Shown: positions 1 to 8,291 of the stretch, one piece after another | How positions within the stretch are numbered: the stretch's first letter is position 1 | Layout: every line of letters begins with the position of its first letter | NCBI RefSeq assembly: GCF_040219215.1 | Contig: NZ_JAVJSX010000034.1 | Location: 62,001-126,000 of the forward strand | Length of the DNA stretch: 64,000 nt | Origin: Thalassobaculum_A sp040219215 | Lineage (GTDB): Bacteria > Pseudomonadota > Alphaproteobacteria > Thalassobaculales > Thalassobaculaceae | Reading direction: 5' to 3' | Notes under the pieces: model-generated | The model's database searches: none | What the model saw: only the letters and a program-made list of their open reading frames with translations | Told to the model about the DNA's origin: nothing | Translations under genes and position numbers: made by a program

Positions 1-662
1 CAGCGCTGCCCGGCGACGGATCCACCGCGGGTTGGCCGTACCCGTCGCTGGTGCTGATGGCGGTCGACCACGACGCCTCCCCCCTGCTCCTGATCTCCAC
101 GCTTGCCGAGCACACCAGGAACCTGCTCGCCGATCCGCGCGCCGCGCTGCTGGTCGACGGAACCGCCGGCCTGGATGATCCGCTTACCGGTGCGCGTGCC
201 TCGGTGCTGGGGCGGTTCGCCCGGGACGACGACCCGGATCGGCGGGTCCGGTTCCTGCGCCGTCACCCGTCGGCGGCCGGTTACGCAGGGTTCGGCGATT
301 TCGCAATCTGGCGCATGACCGTTGAGCGTGCCCATCTGGTCGCCGGGTTCGGACGCATCCACTGGGTGGAGGCGGATCGGATCCTCGGTGAGCCGTCGCC
401 GCCGCTGGCTGGGCGCGAGGCCGACGTGGTCGCGCACATGAACGAGGATCATTCCGACGCCGTCGCCCTGTACGCCCGGGTGCTGCTCGGTCTCGACGGT
501 GACGGCTGGATCCTGACCGGTTGCGACGCCGAGGGAGTGGATTTGCGCCTGCGGGGCCGGACCGCCCGCCTGTCCTTCGACACCCCGGTCTGCGACGCCG
601 ACGAAGCCCGCGTGCAGCTGGTCCGGCTGGCCCGAAGGGCGCGTGAACAGACGGAGGCCTAG
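1..662 (+). CDS. HugZ-like pyridoxamine 5'-phosphate oxidase-fold protein, 5' end missing
   Basis: The reading frame is open to the left edge (translation from base 3 begins ALPGDGSTAGWPYPSLVLMA), so the true start lies outside the window; the internal GTG at 51 is not a convincing start. The N-terminal part has the split-barrel flavin-binding signature PLLLISTLAEHTRNL. The C-terminal third carries a DUF2470-type segment with the pattern AHMNEDHSDAV. This combination is typical of HugZ/CREG-like haem-utilisation or haem-binding proteins of the PNPOx superfamily, probably cytoplasmic. The next gene starts 3 nt after the stop, so the two are probably co-transcribed although their functions are not obviously linked. 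Family placement is firm; a haem-oxygenase-like role is inference. Confidence 0.85.
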   Translation, partial: ALPGDGSTAGWPYPSLVLMAVDHDASPLLLISTLAEHTRNLLADPRAALLVDGTAGLDDPLTGARASVLGRFARDDDPDRRVRFLRRHPSAAGYAGFGDFAIWRMTVERAHLVAGFGRIHWVEADRILGEPSPPLAGREADVVAHMNEDHSDAVALYARVLLGLDGDGWILTGCDAEGVDLRLRGRTARLSFDTPVCDADEARVQLVRLARRAREQTEA

Positions 663-665
663 TCG

Positions 666-1898
666 ATGCCCACACTGCTGCTGGCACTGGTTCTCGCCAT
701 GGCATGGCTTCCGGGGAACCCCGGTGTCGCCCAGGAGACGGTGCGGCCCGGCGACCGCTTCATGATCCACGCCGAGGACCTGCCGCCGCCCTACGCCACG
801 CCGAGCGCCGCCAACAGCTCCACCCCGGTGCGGCGGCCGGAAGGCATCGTGCCCAGGGTGCCGAGCGGATTCGCGGTGACGCTGTTTGCCGGCGGGTTGG
901 AAAACCCCCGCCGGCTCCTGGTTCCGGACTCCGGGACCGTGATCGCGGTGCTGTCGCGGCCGGGCAAGCTGGTCCGACTCGTCGACCGTGACGGCGATGG
1001 CAGGTCGGACGCAAGTTCGGTTCTCGCCTCCGGCTTTGAGCGCCCGTTCGGCATCGCCCTGCACGGCGAGCGCCTGTACGTTGCCGACACGCGCGGGGTC
1101 TGGTCGGCACCGGCGAACCCGCGTACCGGCGAACCGCTGGCCAAGTTCGAACCGTTGACCACGCCCGGCGCCATCGGTCCCGCCAGCGGGCACTGGACCC
1201 GCAATGTCGCTATCCACCCGGATGGCACGCGGATGGTCGTGGCGATCGGCAGCCGCGGCAATCTGGGAGAGGAGCCGGAGCCGCGGGCGACGATCCAGGA
1301 GTTCCGCCTGGACGGCAGCGGCGGGCGCACCGTGGCCAGTGGCCTGCGCAATCCGGTCGGGCTGGCGTTCCAGCCCGGATCCGACCGGTTGTGGACGGTG
1401 GTCAACGAGCGCGACGGACTGGGCGAGGAACTGGCGCCGGACTATCTGGCCCGTGTGGTCGAGGGCGGATTCTACGGCTGGCCCTATGCCTATGCCGGCG
1501 GCCTGCCGCAACCAGAGTTTGCCGGCCGGCGGCCGGACCTCGTGGCTGCGACCCGCCTGCCGGAGGTGTTGTTCCGGGCGCATTCCGCGCCGATCGACAT
1601 GGCGTTCTATGATCGCTCGGCGTTTCCGGCCCACTATCGTGGCGGCGCGTTCGTGGCGCTGCACGGGTCCTGGAACGCGGCGGAACCGCGCGGATACACG
1701 GTGGTGCATGTGCCGTTCCGCGACGGCGAGCCAAGCGGCGGCTATGAAGCGTTCATGACCGGGTTCTGGATCGACGGCACTCGCAGCGCCGAAGTCTGGG
1801 GACGCCCGGCCGGAGTGGCGGTGGGGCCGGACGGCGCGTTGCTGGTGTCCGACGACCTCGGCGGAACAATCTGGCGGGTGACCTGGGTCGGTCGGTGA
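666..1898 (+). CDS. Secreted PQQ-dependent sugar dehydrogenase-like (sorbosone dehydrogenase family) beta-propeller protein
   Basis: This 410-aa protein begins with a Sec-type signal peptide (LLLALVLAMAWLPGNPGVAQ) and then reads as a six-bladed propeller of the glucose/sorbosone dehydrogenase family: repeated segments such as ENPRRLLV, ERPFGIALHGERLYVADTRG, LRNPVGLAFQPGSDRLWTVVNERD and GPDGALLVSDD. Members are periplasmic; some bind PQQ and oxidise sugars, many have no known substrate. Start ATG at 666 follows the previous stop by 3 nt. No PQQ biosynthesis genes are present in the window, so PQQ would have to come from elsewhere in the genome or the medium. Substrate unknown. Confidence 0.8.
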   Translation: MPTLLLALVLAMAWLPGNPGVAQETVRPGDRFMIHAEDLPPPYATPSAANSSTPVRRPEGIVPRVPSGFAVTLFAGGLENPRRLLVPDSGTVIAVLSRPGKLVRLVDRDGDGRSDASSVLASGFERPFGIALHGERLYVADTRGVWSAPANPRTGEPLAKFEPLTTPGAIGPASGHWTRNVAIHPDGTRMVVAIGSRGNLGEEPEPRATIQEFRLDGSGGRTVASGLRNPVGLAFQPGSDRLWTVVNERDGLGEELAPDYLARVVEGGFYGWPYAYAGGLPQPEFAGRRPDLVAATRLPEVLFRAHSAPIDMAFYDRSAFPAHYRGGAFVALHGSWNAAEPRGYTVVHVPFRDGEPSGGYEAFMTGFWIDGTRSAEVWGRPAGVAVGPDGALLVSDDLGGTIWRVTWVGR

Positions 1899-2058
1899 CG
1901 ACATCGCGTCGGTCCTCCGGTCTTCACGGCCAAAGGGCGATTTTGGTTAATCTATGAAGGCTGAATCCGGAGATTCCTGACCGAAACGCAGGCCGAGTGG
2001 CGGAAACCTTGAAGTTTCGGGCTTAACAGCGTATGTTTCGAGGTCAGGAGTTGATGTC

Positions 2059-2319
2059 ATGTTGCCACCGATCATCAGTCCGTCTCCGCCGACCGCACCG
2101 ACCTCGGTCGTCGTGGCGCCACGTCCGACGACCCAGGAACCGACCAACGGCACCACCCGCAACATCACCGCGCGGGCCGTTGCGGCCAGCGATGAGTCGG
2201 AAGAAGCCCTGGAAGACAGCGAGAACGCGCGCACCCAGAGGGTGGAGGGCAAGCGCCAGTCGTCATCCTTCCGCCGCTCGTTCGGATTCCTTGGCAACTA
2301 CGTCGACCTGCTGGTCTGA
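2059..2319 (+). CDS. Small hypothetical protein
   Basis: An 86-aa frame preceded by a good ribosome site, AGGAG at 2046-2050, 8 nt before the ATG. The protein has a Pro/Thr-rich N-terminal half, an acidic-basic middle (SDESEEALEDSENARTQR) and a compact C-terminal tail RSFGFLGNYVDLLV. It has no signal peptide and no membrane segment. The overlapping antisense frame has no comparable start signal. I do not recognise the family. The ribosome site and non-random composition are the reasons for calling it. Confidence 0.55.
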   Translation: MLPPIISPSPPTAPTSVVVAPRPTTQEPTNGTTRNITARAVAASDESEEALEDSENARTQRVEGKRQSSSFRRSFGFLGNYVDLLV

Positions 2320-2382
2320 CTCTTCCCTGAATCCCCGGCTGCCCGGCTTGCGGCCCGTGGCCAGCAACGGCACAGTGGCGCC

Positions 2383-2937
2383 ATGACGGATCGCGGCGAC
2401 CCCACCGATGCCACTGCCAAACCGCTCGGCCCGGTCGCACGGCGGATACCGCCCGGCGAGGACCGCGAGCGGCTGGTCTGCGACAGCTGCGGCTTCATCA
2501 ACTACGTGAATCCCAAGATCGTGGTCGGGTCGGTAGCGCTGTGGGAGGACCGCATCCTGTTGTGCAAGCGCGCGATCGAGCCGCGCGTCGGCTGGTGGAC
2601 GCTGCCGGCCGGCTACATGGAGGAACGCGAGACCACGATTGAAGGCGCGCGCCGTGAGGCGTGGGAAGAGGCATACGCGCGCATCGAGATCGACGCGCTG
2701 ATCGGTGTGTACAACATCCCGCGCATCAGCCAGGTCCAGATGATCTACCGTGCCCGCCTGCTGTCGCCGGAGGTCGCGGCGGGACCGGAAAGCCGGGAGG
2801 TCGGCCTGTTCGCCTGGGACGACATTCCCTGGGACGAGATTGCGTTCCCCAGTGTGCACTGGGCGCTTGGTCATTGGCGCGAAACCAGGCACATCGCGGC
2901 GTTTCCGCCGTTCGCGGAACCACCCGAAGGTCTGTGA
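2383..2937 (+). CDS. NUDIX hydrolase with N-terminal zinc-ribbon half-site
   Basis: This 184-aa protein carries CDSC at residues 33-36 in front of the NUDIX domain, as in zinc-ribbon NUDIX proteins. The NUDIX box is at about residues 77-99: G77, E83, R91-E92 and E95-E96 are present, but the glycine near the box end is replaced by tyrosine. The metal-binding glutamates are intact, so hydrolysis of a nucleoside-diphosphate-linked compound is expected. The substrate cannot be read from sequence; the sub-family includes enzymes active on ADP-ribose, NADH or FAD. The neighbouring DUF3179 gene is convergent. Confidence 0.88.
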   Translation: MTDRGDPTDATAKPLGPVARRIPPGEDRERLVCDSCGFINYVNPKIVVGSVALWEDRILLCKRAIEPRVGWWTLPAGYMEERETTIEGARREAWEEAYARIEIDALIGVYNIPRISQVQMIYRARLLSPEVAAGPESREVGLFAWDDIPWDEIAFPSVHWALGHWRETRHIAAFPPFAEPPEGL

Positions 2938-2942
2938 TTCGG

Positions 2943-4313
2943 CTAACGGTGGCCGAGATACCCGTCCCAGGCAAACCAGTACGACACATGGCCGGGCAGG
3001 CGTGACAGCCGGGCGCCGGCGGGGTCGCTGAGCGCCTCCTCCGACACTGTCCAGGGAACCCCGTCCGCGATCAGCGTCTGTGGGTCGTCGGTCTTGGCGA
3101 ACTCCCGGTCACCGCGCCGATAGGCCCGCACGGTGCGCGTCTCCCAATCACCGATCAGCACGACGGTTTCCAGCCCGACGGCGTCGTTGATCACCGCTCC
3201 TCCGGCGAACGCGTCGAGCGGCCATGCCTTGGCACCGCCGGCGACCCGGATTCCGAACACATACTCTTTCGGCTGGTGCGGGCTGCCGGGCTCGACCAGT
3301 GCTGGAAACATCAGCGCCGGGCTGGCGAAGTACTCCCGGTACACCACGCCGGAACCGTAGTCCCGCGTGTGTCCGGTTTCGAGCGACATCACAAGGGTCT
3401 GCGGGTTGCGGGTGCGCCAGGCCTTCCAGCTTTCGATCGCGATCGGCCGTTGGCGCAACTCGACGCCGGTGCCGCGCAACGGACCGGACACCGGGCGACC
3501 GGTGAACTGGTTCCACAAGCTGTCGGTCGCCCGGTCGAACATCAGCTTGTTGGAGCGATACAGCAGGCCGGACGACCCGAAAATCAGTGGCTCGGGCCGG
3601 GTGTCCACCTGGGTCTCGAACAGGATGCCGGCTCCGCACAGCGTGCAATAGGCGAGCGCCACCGGGACCCCGCCGACCACGTCGTTGAGCATCTCGTGCC
3701 AGCCCATGATCCGCAGCGGATAGGCCCGCACGTCCCCGTCGATCGCGACCCCGAACACCAGGTCGTCGTCGAGCAGATAGTCGGCGTCCGCCGCGGCGAT
3801 CATTGCCGGCCGGTCGAGCGACGGAATGCCGTCGACCCGCACCCCGCCCCAGGTGATCTCCTCCAGCCGGATGTCGAGGTTGTCGGGCCGGCTGAGGTCG
3901 CCGCCGAGAAAACGCAGGAAGCCGGGATCGAGGCGCTCGAGGATGGTCAGCTTGAGGGTTCGGTAACTCGGATGCGCGGTGACCTCGGGATGCGCCTGCT
4001 GCCACACCATGGCGTCGTACCAGGTGGCGATGTCGGTGCCGGTCACCGACTGGAAGGCGAAGGCGGTCTCGTTCAACACGTCGCGCCGGTAGCGCAGGGC
4101 CATGACCAGGGTGGCGGCGACGTCCGGATTGCCGCGTGCCGCCAGTCGGCCGAGCGCATCCAGCCGGGGGGTGCCGGAACGCAGCAGCGCGATCTCGCTC
4201 AACCGTTCGACCTCGGCGTCGGTCATCGGTTCTGCCGCCCGCGCCGGGACCGTCGTGACCAGCAGGAGCAGCAACGCAAGGACGCGGAAGGCGGCGGTTC
4301 TGATATGGGGCAT
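2943..4313 (-). CDS. DUF3179 domain-containing exported protein
   Basis: I place the start at the ATG read from 4313, giving 456 aa, because it has a strong GGAGGG site at 4320-4325 and opens with a clear signal peptide (FRVLALLLLLVTTVPARA). Longer in-frame versions upstream are low-complexity and lack a ribosome site. The main domain is DUF3179, recognised by VRAYPLRIMGWHEMLND, ALAYCTLCGAG with its CxxC pair, and SGLLYRSNKLMFDRAT. DUF3179 proteins are exported and of unknown function. The CxxC pair may bind a metal or form a disulfide. The adjacent gene on the same strand is the AT-rich methyltransferase, separated by about 130 nt. Confidence 0.85.
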   Translation of the reverse strand: MPHIRTAAFRVLALLLLLVTTVPARAAEPMTDAEVERLSEIALLRSGTPRLDALGRLAARGNPDVAATLVMALRYRRDVLNETAFAFQSVTGTDIATWYDAMVWQQAHPEVTAHPSYRTLKLTILERLDPGFLRFLGGDLSRPDNLDIRLEEITWGGVRVDGIPSLDRPAMIAAADADYLLDDDLVFGVAIDGDVRAYPLRIMGWHEMLNDVVGGVPVALAYCTLCGAGILFETQVDTRPEPLIFGSSGLLYRSNKLMFDRATDSLWNQFTGRPVSGPLRGTGVELRQRPIAIESWKAWRTRNPQTLVMSLETGHTRDYGSGVVYREYFASPALMFPALVEPGSPHQPKEYVFGIRVAGGAKAWPLDAFAGGAVINDAVGLETVVLIGDWETRTVRAYRRGDREFAKTDDPQTLIADGVPWTVSEEALSDPAGARLSRLPGHVSYWFAWDGYLGHR

Positions 4314-4440
4314 AGCGAACCCTCCACGGTGTCGACGCGGCAATCCTACGCCACCGCGGGGGCCACGGTTCGCCAGCTCGAACCCTTCACCTACTGGTGT
4401 TCGGGCGTGAGCGGGGGCTCTTGCCGCGTCACGGGCTGGG

Positions 4441-5565
4441 TTAGGCTTCTGGTCGGTACGTTTGATCGAGTTGCTGGCATAGCATCGCACGCAGCGAACT
4501 CAGGTCCTGAATCGAGCCATCCGGTTCCGTCAGCCCGTAGATTCCCTGAACCAAAGGGTCGTTTCGATCGAAACAGCGAGCGAATAGATTCTTTGGCAGC
4601 TTGTCGTAGTCGGTGTGCTGACTATGAGCCAGGATCAGGTTGGGTCTGCTGAGTGAACCGTTGTTCTCGAAGCTCGTCTCGGCGACGATCGCGCGATACC
4701 CAATCAACGACAAGGTGGTCAAACGGTCGTCGATCAATTTCTGTCGATCTCCGGATGTTTGCCCAATGCCATGCACAAACAGAAGGCCGTTTGGATTCAG
4801 CGATTCAGATATTTTCTTCATAAAGAACAAAAATGCGTCATCTGGCATTTCACAGATATTCTCATTGCACATGATGATGTCATACTTTCGCACGAAGGCC
4901 ATCTGTATTTGCCACCACGGAAAAAGCGTGCATCGGAAGTTCTTTTTAATCTGCAGCCGTATGTTGTCGTCGAGAGCCCATTGCTTGAGAACGTCGCTCG
5001 GTGACGGTGCATCAGGCATGTCGACTTCAATGGCAGACATTTCACACTGATTGTCTTGAAAGACAAATGAATTTACTGTCGATTGTGTGATATACAGAGA
5101 CTGAGTCACTTCAATTTGATTGTATGTCTGGAAAGAATTATCTGAATGTATAAAGAACGGAAGACACCCAACGCCCGATCCAATATCCAGTATGGTGGCG
5201 TGATTTGGAAAATTTTTCAGTTTTTTGTATAAAGAGTAATAATAAATAAGAATGTTATAAGGTATTTGAATATTTTTTGGATCAATAAAAGTAGTGTAAT
5301 ATTTAATATACAGATCAATCGCGGAGTACAGAGGGAGCAGATCGTGATCACGTAGGCCGCGCATTTCACGAAGCACGCGCTCCGATCCTCGACTATCGCT
5401 CATGGCGGAGGTCATATATTTGACCTCGCCAAGGTCGTTGATGCTCGTCGGAAAACCCACCGCCTCAAAATGCGCAGGGCGAAAGGTCCTCATGACCCGC
5501 CATTCAGCGATCTGCGCCATTGCCAGCCGTTCCGCGGCGTCATAGCGGCGTGGGTCGGTCATCAT
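4441..5565 (-). CDS. SAM-dependent methyltransferase-like protein, probably acquired
   Basis: This 374-aa protein contains a Rossmann-type SAM-binding motif, ILDIGSGVGCLPFF, at about residues 124-137, followed by FVRKYDIIMCNENICEMPD and SLNPNGLLFVHGIG, which match later strands of class I methyltransferases. The arrangement (long helical N-terminal part, late motif I) is reminiscent of putative sugar O-methyltransferases, though I cannot confirm the substrate. The region from about 4790 to 5340 is strikingly A/T-rich, with many AAT, ATA, TAT and AAA codons, unlike every neighbour. Two adjacent ATG codons can serve as start. It stands alone with no transposase or sugar genes beside it. Confidence 0.7.
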   Translation of the reverse strand: MMTDPRRYDAAERLAMAQIAEWRVMRTFRPAHFEAVGFPTSINDLGEVKYMTSAMSDSRGSERVLREMRGLRDHDLLPLYSAIDLYIKYYTTFIDPKNIQIPYNILIYYYSLYKKLKNFPNHATILDIGSGVGCLPFFIHSDNSFQTYNQIEVTQSLYITQSTVNSFVFQDNQCEMSAIEVDMPDAPSPSDVLKQWALDDNIRLQIKKNFRCTLFPWWQIQMAFVRKYDIIMCNENICEMPDDAFLFFMKKISESLNPNGLLFVHGIGQTSGDRQKLIDDRLTTLSLIGYRAIVAETSFENNGSLSRPNLILAHSQHTDYDKLPKNLFARCFDRNDPLVQGIYGLTEPDGSIQDLSSLRAMLCQQLDQTYRPEA

Positions 5566-5711
5566 TTTGCTATACCTTGCCCAGTGTTACGGTCGCATTC
5601 CGGATCACAGAATCGATGGATCTGTTGCTACCACGACCCTGGTACAAGGACATAGCGTCGGAACGCGCTGTCGGGTCTTGGTTGTATCGGCCCGCGCCGA
5701 CGCTCAGTGGA

Positions 5712-6479
5712 TCACGAACCAGCGGAATCTTTGCAGCTTGGACACTCCGCGCGTCGCTTGTAGCGGACCTCCTGCATCGAGGCCGAGAGGGCGTCGTACA
5801 GCATCAGGCGGCCGGCCAGCGGTTCGCCGAGGTCGAGCAGGAGTTTGAGGGTTTCCACTGCCTGCAGGGTGCCGATCACCCCGGCGACAGCGCCGAGGAT
5901 TCCGGCCTCTTCGCAGCGCGGGGTCAGCGACGGGTCCGGCGTTTCCGGAAACAGGCATCGGTAGCACGGCCGGCCCTCCCCCGGCACGATGGTGGTGAGT
6001 TGTCCCTCGAACCGCGACAGTGCGCCGGCGACCAGCGGTATGCCCGCGGCGAGGCATGCGTCGTTCAGCGCATACCGCGTCGCGAAGTTGTCCGAGCCGT
6101 CGACCACGACATCGCATCCGGCGAGCAACCCGGCGGCGTTGTCCTCGCTCAGCCGCACCTTGTGGGTCCGCAGCCGGATTCCCGGGTTAACCCGTGACAG
6201 GGTCTCGACCGCCGAGTCGACCTTGGCGCGCCCCACCGATTCGGTTGCGTGCACGATCTGGCGCTGCAGGTTGGTGAGGTCCACCGTGTCGTCGTCGACC
6301 AGGACCAGCGTGCCGACGCCGGCGGCCGCCAGATACATCGACACCGGGGCCCCCAGGCCACCGGCACCCAGGATCAGCACCCGGGCGGCCAACAGCCGCG
6401 CCTGCCCTTCCTCGCCGACCTCGTCCAGGATCAGGTGGCGGGCATAGCGGTGGAACTCGGTCTCGGACAACTCGCGCAT
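5712..6479 (-). CDS. moeB: Molybdopterin-synthase adenylyltransferase (HesA/MoeB/ThiF family)
   Basis: The enzyme adenylates the C-terminus of a small sulfur-carrier protein (MoaD or ThiS) using ATP. It is 255 aa, the usual size. Seen in sequence: opening segment ETEFHRYARHLILDEVG, nucleotide-binding ILGAGGLGAPVSMYLAAAGVG, the LVDDDTVDLTNLQRQIVH adenylation segment, the VVDGSDNFATRY loop, and the zinc-binding pairs CYRC and CPSC. It lies third in a same-strand run coaBC-dut-moeB, 29 nt after dut. It could serve molybdenum cofactor or thiamine synthesis; a molybdopterin enzyme is present in this window but that link is circumstantial. Confidence 0.9.
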   Translation of the reverse strand: MRELSETEFHRYARHLILDEVGEEGQARLLAARVLILGAGGLGAPVSMYLAAAGVGTLVLVDDDTVDLTNLQRQIVHATESVGRAKVDSAVETLSRVNPGIRLRTHKVRLSEDNAAGLLAGCDVVVDGSDNFATRYALNDACLAAGIPLVAGALSRFEGQLTTIVPGEGRPCYRCLFPETPDPSLTPRCEEAGILGAVAGVIGTLQAVETLKLLLDLGEPLAGRLMLYDALSASMQEVRYKRRAECPSCKDSAGS

Positions 6480-6508
6480 GGCCGTCTCGTTTCGGTGTTC
6501 GACCGCTT

Positions 6509-6991
6509 CTACTTGGGCTTGCGGACTGCGTTCGCCACCCCGTCCTGGATTCCGGTCGAGCCGAAGCCGCCGGCGCCGCGCGTCGTCTCGTCGAGCGTGT
6601 CGACTTCCGCGAGGGATGCCCGGGCAACCGGAGCGACCACCATCTGGGCGATCCGGTCGCCGCGCGCCAGCGTGAACGGCTCCTGGCCGAGGTTGATCAA
6701 CAGGACCTGCAACTCGCCACGGTAGTCGCTGTCGACGGTGCCGGGCGCGTTGACCATGGCGATGCCGTGCCGCCGCGCCAGGCCGGAACGGGCCCGCACT
6801 TGGGCCTCGTAGCCGGTGGGCAGGGCGATGGCGATCCCGGTCGGGACCGCCGTGCGCTCTCCCGGGGCCAGCGTGACCGGGCCGTCGACCGCGGCTCGAA
6901 GGTCCATTCCGGCGGCGCCCGGCGTCTCGTAGGCCGGCAGTGGCAGGTCGGCGCCGTGGGGCAGCCGGGTGATCCGGACGGAAACAGTCAT
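6509..6991 (-). CDS. dut: Deoxyuridine 5'-triphosphate nucleotidohydrolase
   Basis: Hydrolyses dUTP to dUMP and pyrophosphate, keeping uracil out of DNA and supplying dTMP synthesis. With the start at 6991 the protein is 160 aa, normal for the trimeric family. All five motifs are visible: AGMDLRA (about 27-33), RSGLA (68-72), the GTVDSDYRGELQV active-site loop (84-96), RIAQMVV (113-119) and the C-terminal RGAGGFGSTG (138-147). A longer in-frame version reaches back into coaBC and adds an unrelated extension, so I rejected it. It begins 10 nt downstream of the coaBC stop, a linkage common in proteobacteria. Confidence 0.95.
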   Translation of the reverse strand: MTVSVRITRLPHGADLPLPAYETPGAAGMDLRAAVDGPVTLAPGERTAVPTGIAIALPTGYEAQVRARSGLARRHGIAMVNAPGTVDSDYRGELQVLLINLGQEPFTLARGDRIAQMVVAPVARASLAEVDTLDETTRGAGGFGSTGIQDGVANAVRKPK

Positions 6992-7001
6992 CAACGGGCT
7001 C

Positions 7002-8204
7002 TCAGTCGGTGAAGTGTTCGGCAATCCGGGCGGCGAGGCGGTCTCCAACCTCCGCCTTGGTGGCGCGCGGCCAGTCCTCGACCGGGCCGTCGCTGATCAG
7101 ATGCACGGTGTTGGCGTCGCCGCCGAAGGTGCCGGTGGCGGGCGACACGTCGTTGGCGACAATCCAGTCGCAGCCCTTGCGCGCTCGCTTGGCGGTGGCG
7201 TGCTCGATCACCTTCTCGGTCTCGGCGGCAAAGCCGACGACCAAGGCCGGCCGGTCGGCCTCGCGCCGCGACAGGGTGGCGAGGATGTCGGGATTCTCCG
7301 CGAGGCTGAGGGTCGGCAGTCCGCCGCCCTCCTTCTTCAGCTTCTGTCCGGCCTCGGTTGCGGCCCGCCAGTCGGCGACGGCGGCCGCGCATACCGCGAT
7401 GTCGGCCGGCAGAGCGGCAAGGCAGGCGTCCAGCATCTGGCGGGCGGTCTCGATCCGCACCACGGCGACGCCCGCCGGGTCCGGCTCGCGGGTCGGACCG
7501 GTCACCAGGGTGGTGTCGGCGCCGAGCCGGGCGAGCGCGGCCGCGATGGCGTGACCCTGCTTGCCCGAGGAGCGGTTGGCGATGTAGCGCACCGGATCGA
7601 TCGGCTCGTGGGTCGGACCGCTGGTCACCAGCGCCCGGCGGCCCTTCAGCGGCCCGTCGACCGAGGCGAAATAGGTGTCTGCGGCCGCCACGATCTCCAG
7701 CGGCTCGGCCATCCGGCCGTAGCCGAACTCACCGCAGGCCATCGGGCCGTCGTTCGGTCCGACGACGCGCACGCCGCGGCTGGTCAGAGTGGTGAGGTTG
7801 GCGCGGGTTGCCGGGTGATCCCACATCCGCACGTTCATCGCCGGGGCGATCAAGACGTCGGTATCGGTCGCCAGCAGCAGGGTGGAGGCGAGGTCATTGC
7901 ACAGTCCGTGGGCCATCTTGGCCATCAGGTCGGCGGTCGCCGGGGCCACCACGATCAGGTCCGCCGACCGGGACAGCTGGATGTGCCCCATCTCGGCCTC
8001 GTCGGTCAGCGAGAACAGTTCCTCGTAGACCTTGTCCTCGGTCAGCGATGACAGCGACAGCGGGGTGACGAACTGCTTGCCGGCGGCGGTCAGCACACCG
8101 CGCACCGCCGCCCCGCGCTCGCGCAGCCTTCGCACCAGGTCGAGCGCCTTGTAGGCGGCAATGCCGCCGCCGACGATCAACAGGATCCGCTTGCCGTCCA
8201 GCAT
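7002..8204 (-). CDS. coaBC: Bifunctional phosphopantothenoylcysteine synthetase/decarboxylase
   Basis: Catalyses two steps of coenzyme A synthesis: CTP-dependent coupling of 4'-phosphopantothenate with cysteine, then FMN-dependent decarboxylation. The N-terminal CoaC flavoprotein domain (about 1-190) shows LIVGGGIAAYKALDLVRRL, the PAMN motif and ACGEFGYGRM. The C-terminal CoaB domain (about 190-400) shows RALVTSGPTHEPIDPVR, NRSSGKQGHAIA, AAAVADWR and the NDV segment near the end. I prefer the ATG at 8204, with GGAG about 10 nt upstream, over a GTG three codons earlier that sits directly on that site. The protein is about 400 aa, typical for the fusion. Confidence 0.95.
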   Translation of the reverse strand: MLDGKRILLIVGGGIAAYKALDLVRRLRERGAAVRGVLTAAGKQFVTPLSLSSLTEDKVYEELFSLTDEAEMGHIQLSRSADLIVVAPATADLMAKMAHGLCNDLASTLLLATDTDVLIAPAMNVRMWDHPATRANLTTLTSRGVRVVGPNDGPMACGEFGYGRMAEPLEIVAAADTYFASVDGPLKGRRALVTSGPTHEPIDPVRYIANRSSGKQGHAIAAALARLGADTTLVTGPTREPDPAGVAVVRIETARQMLDACLAALPADIAVCAAAVADWRAATEAGQKLKKEGGGLPTLSLAENPDILATLSRREADRPALVVGFAAETEKVIEHATAKRARKGCDWIVANDVSPATGTFGGDANTVHLISDGPVEDWPRATKAEVGDRLAARIAEHFTD

Positions 8205-8291
8205 CGCACGCACTCTCCGGTCTCAGACGGGCGGAGTGTAGGCGGGACCGCGGTCGAGGTCACGCGGGTCGGGACGGCGCCCAGGGACGGC

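Noticed and set aside
1985..2045. tRNA-like stretch containing GGCCGAGTGGCGGAAACC and GTTTCGA
   Set aside because: No acceptor or T-stem pairing of correct length and no CCA-like end could be drawn; resemblance to tRNA-Ser/Leu is superficial.
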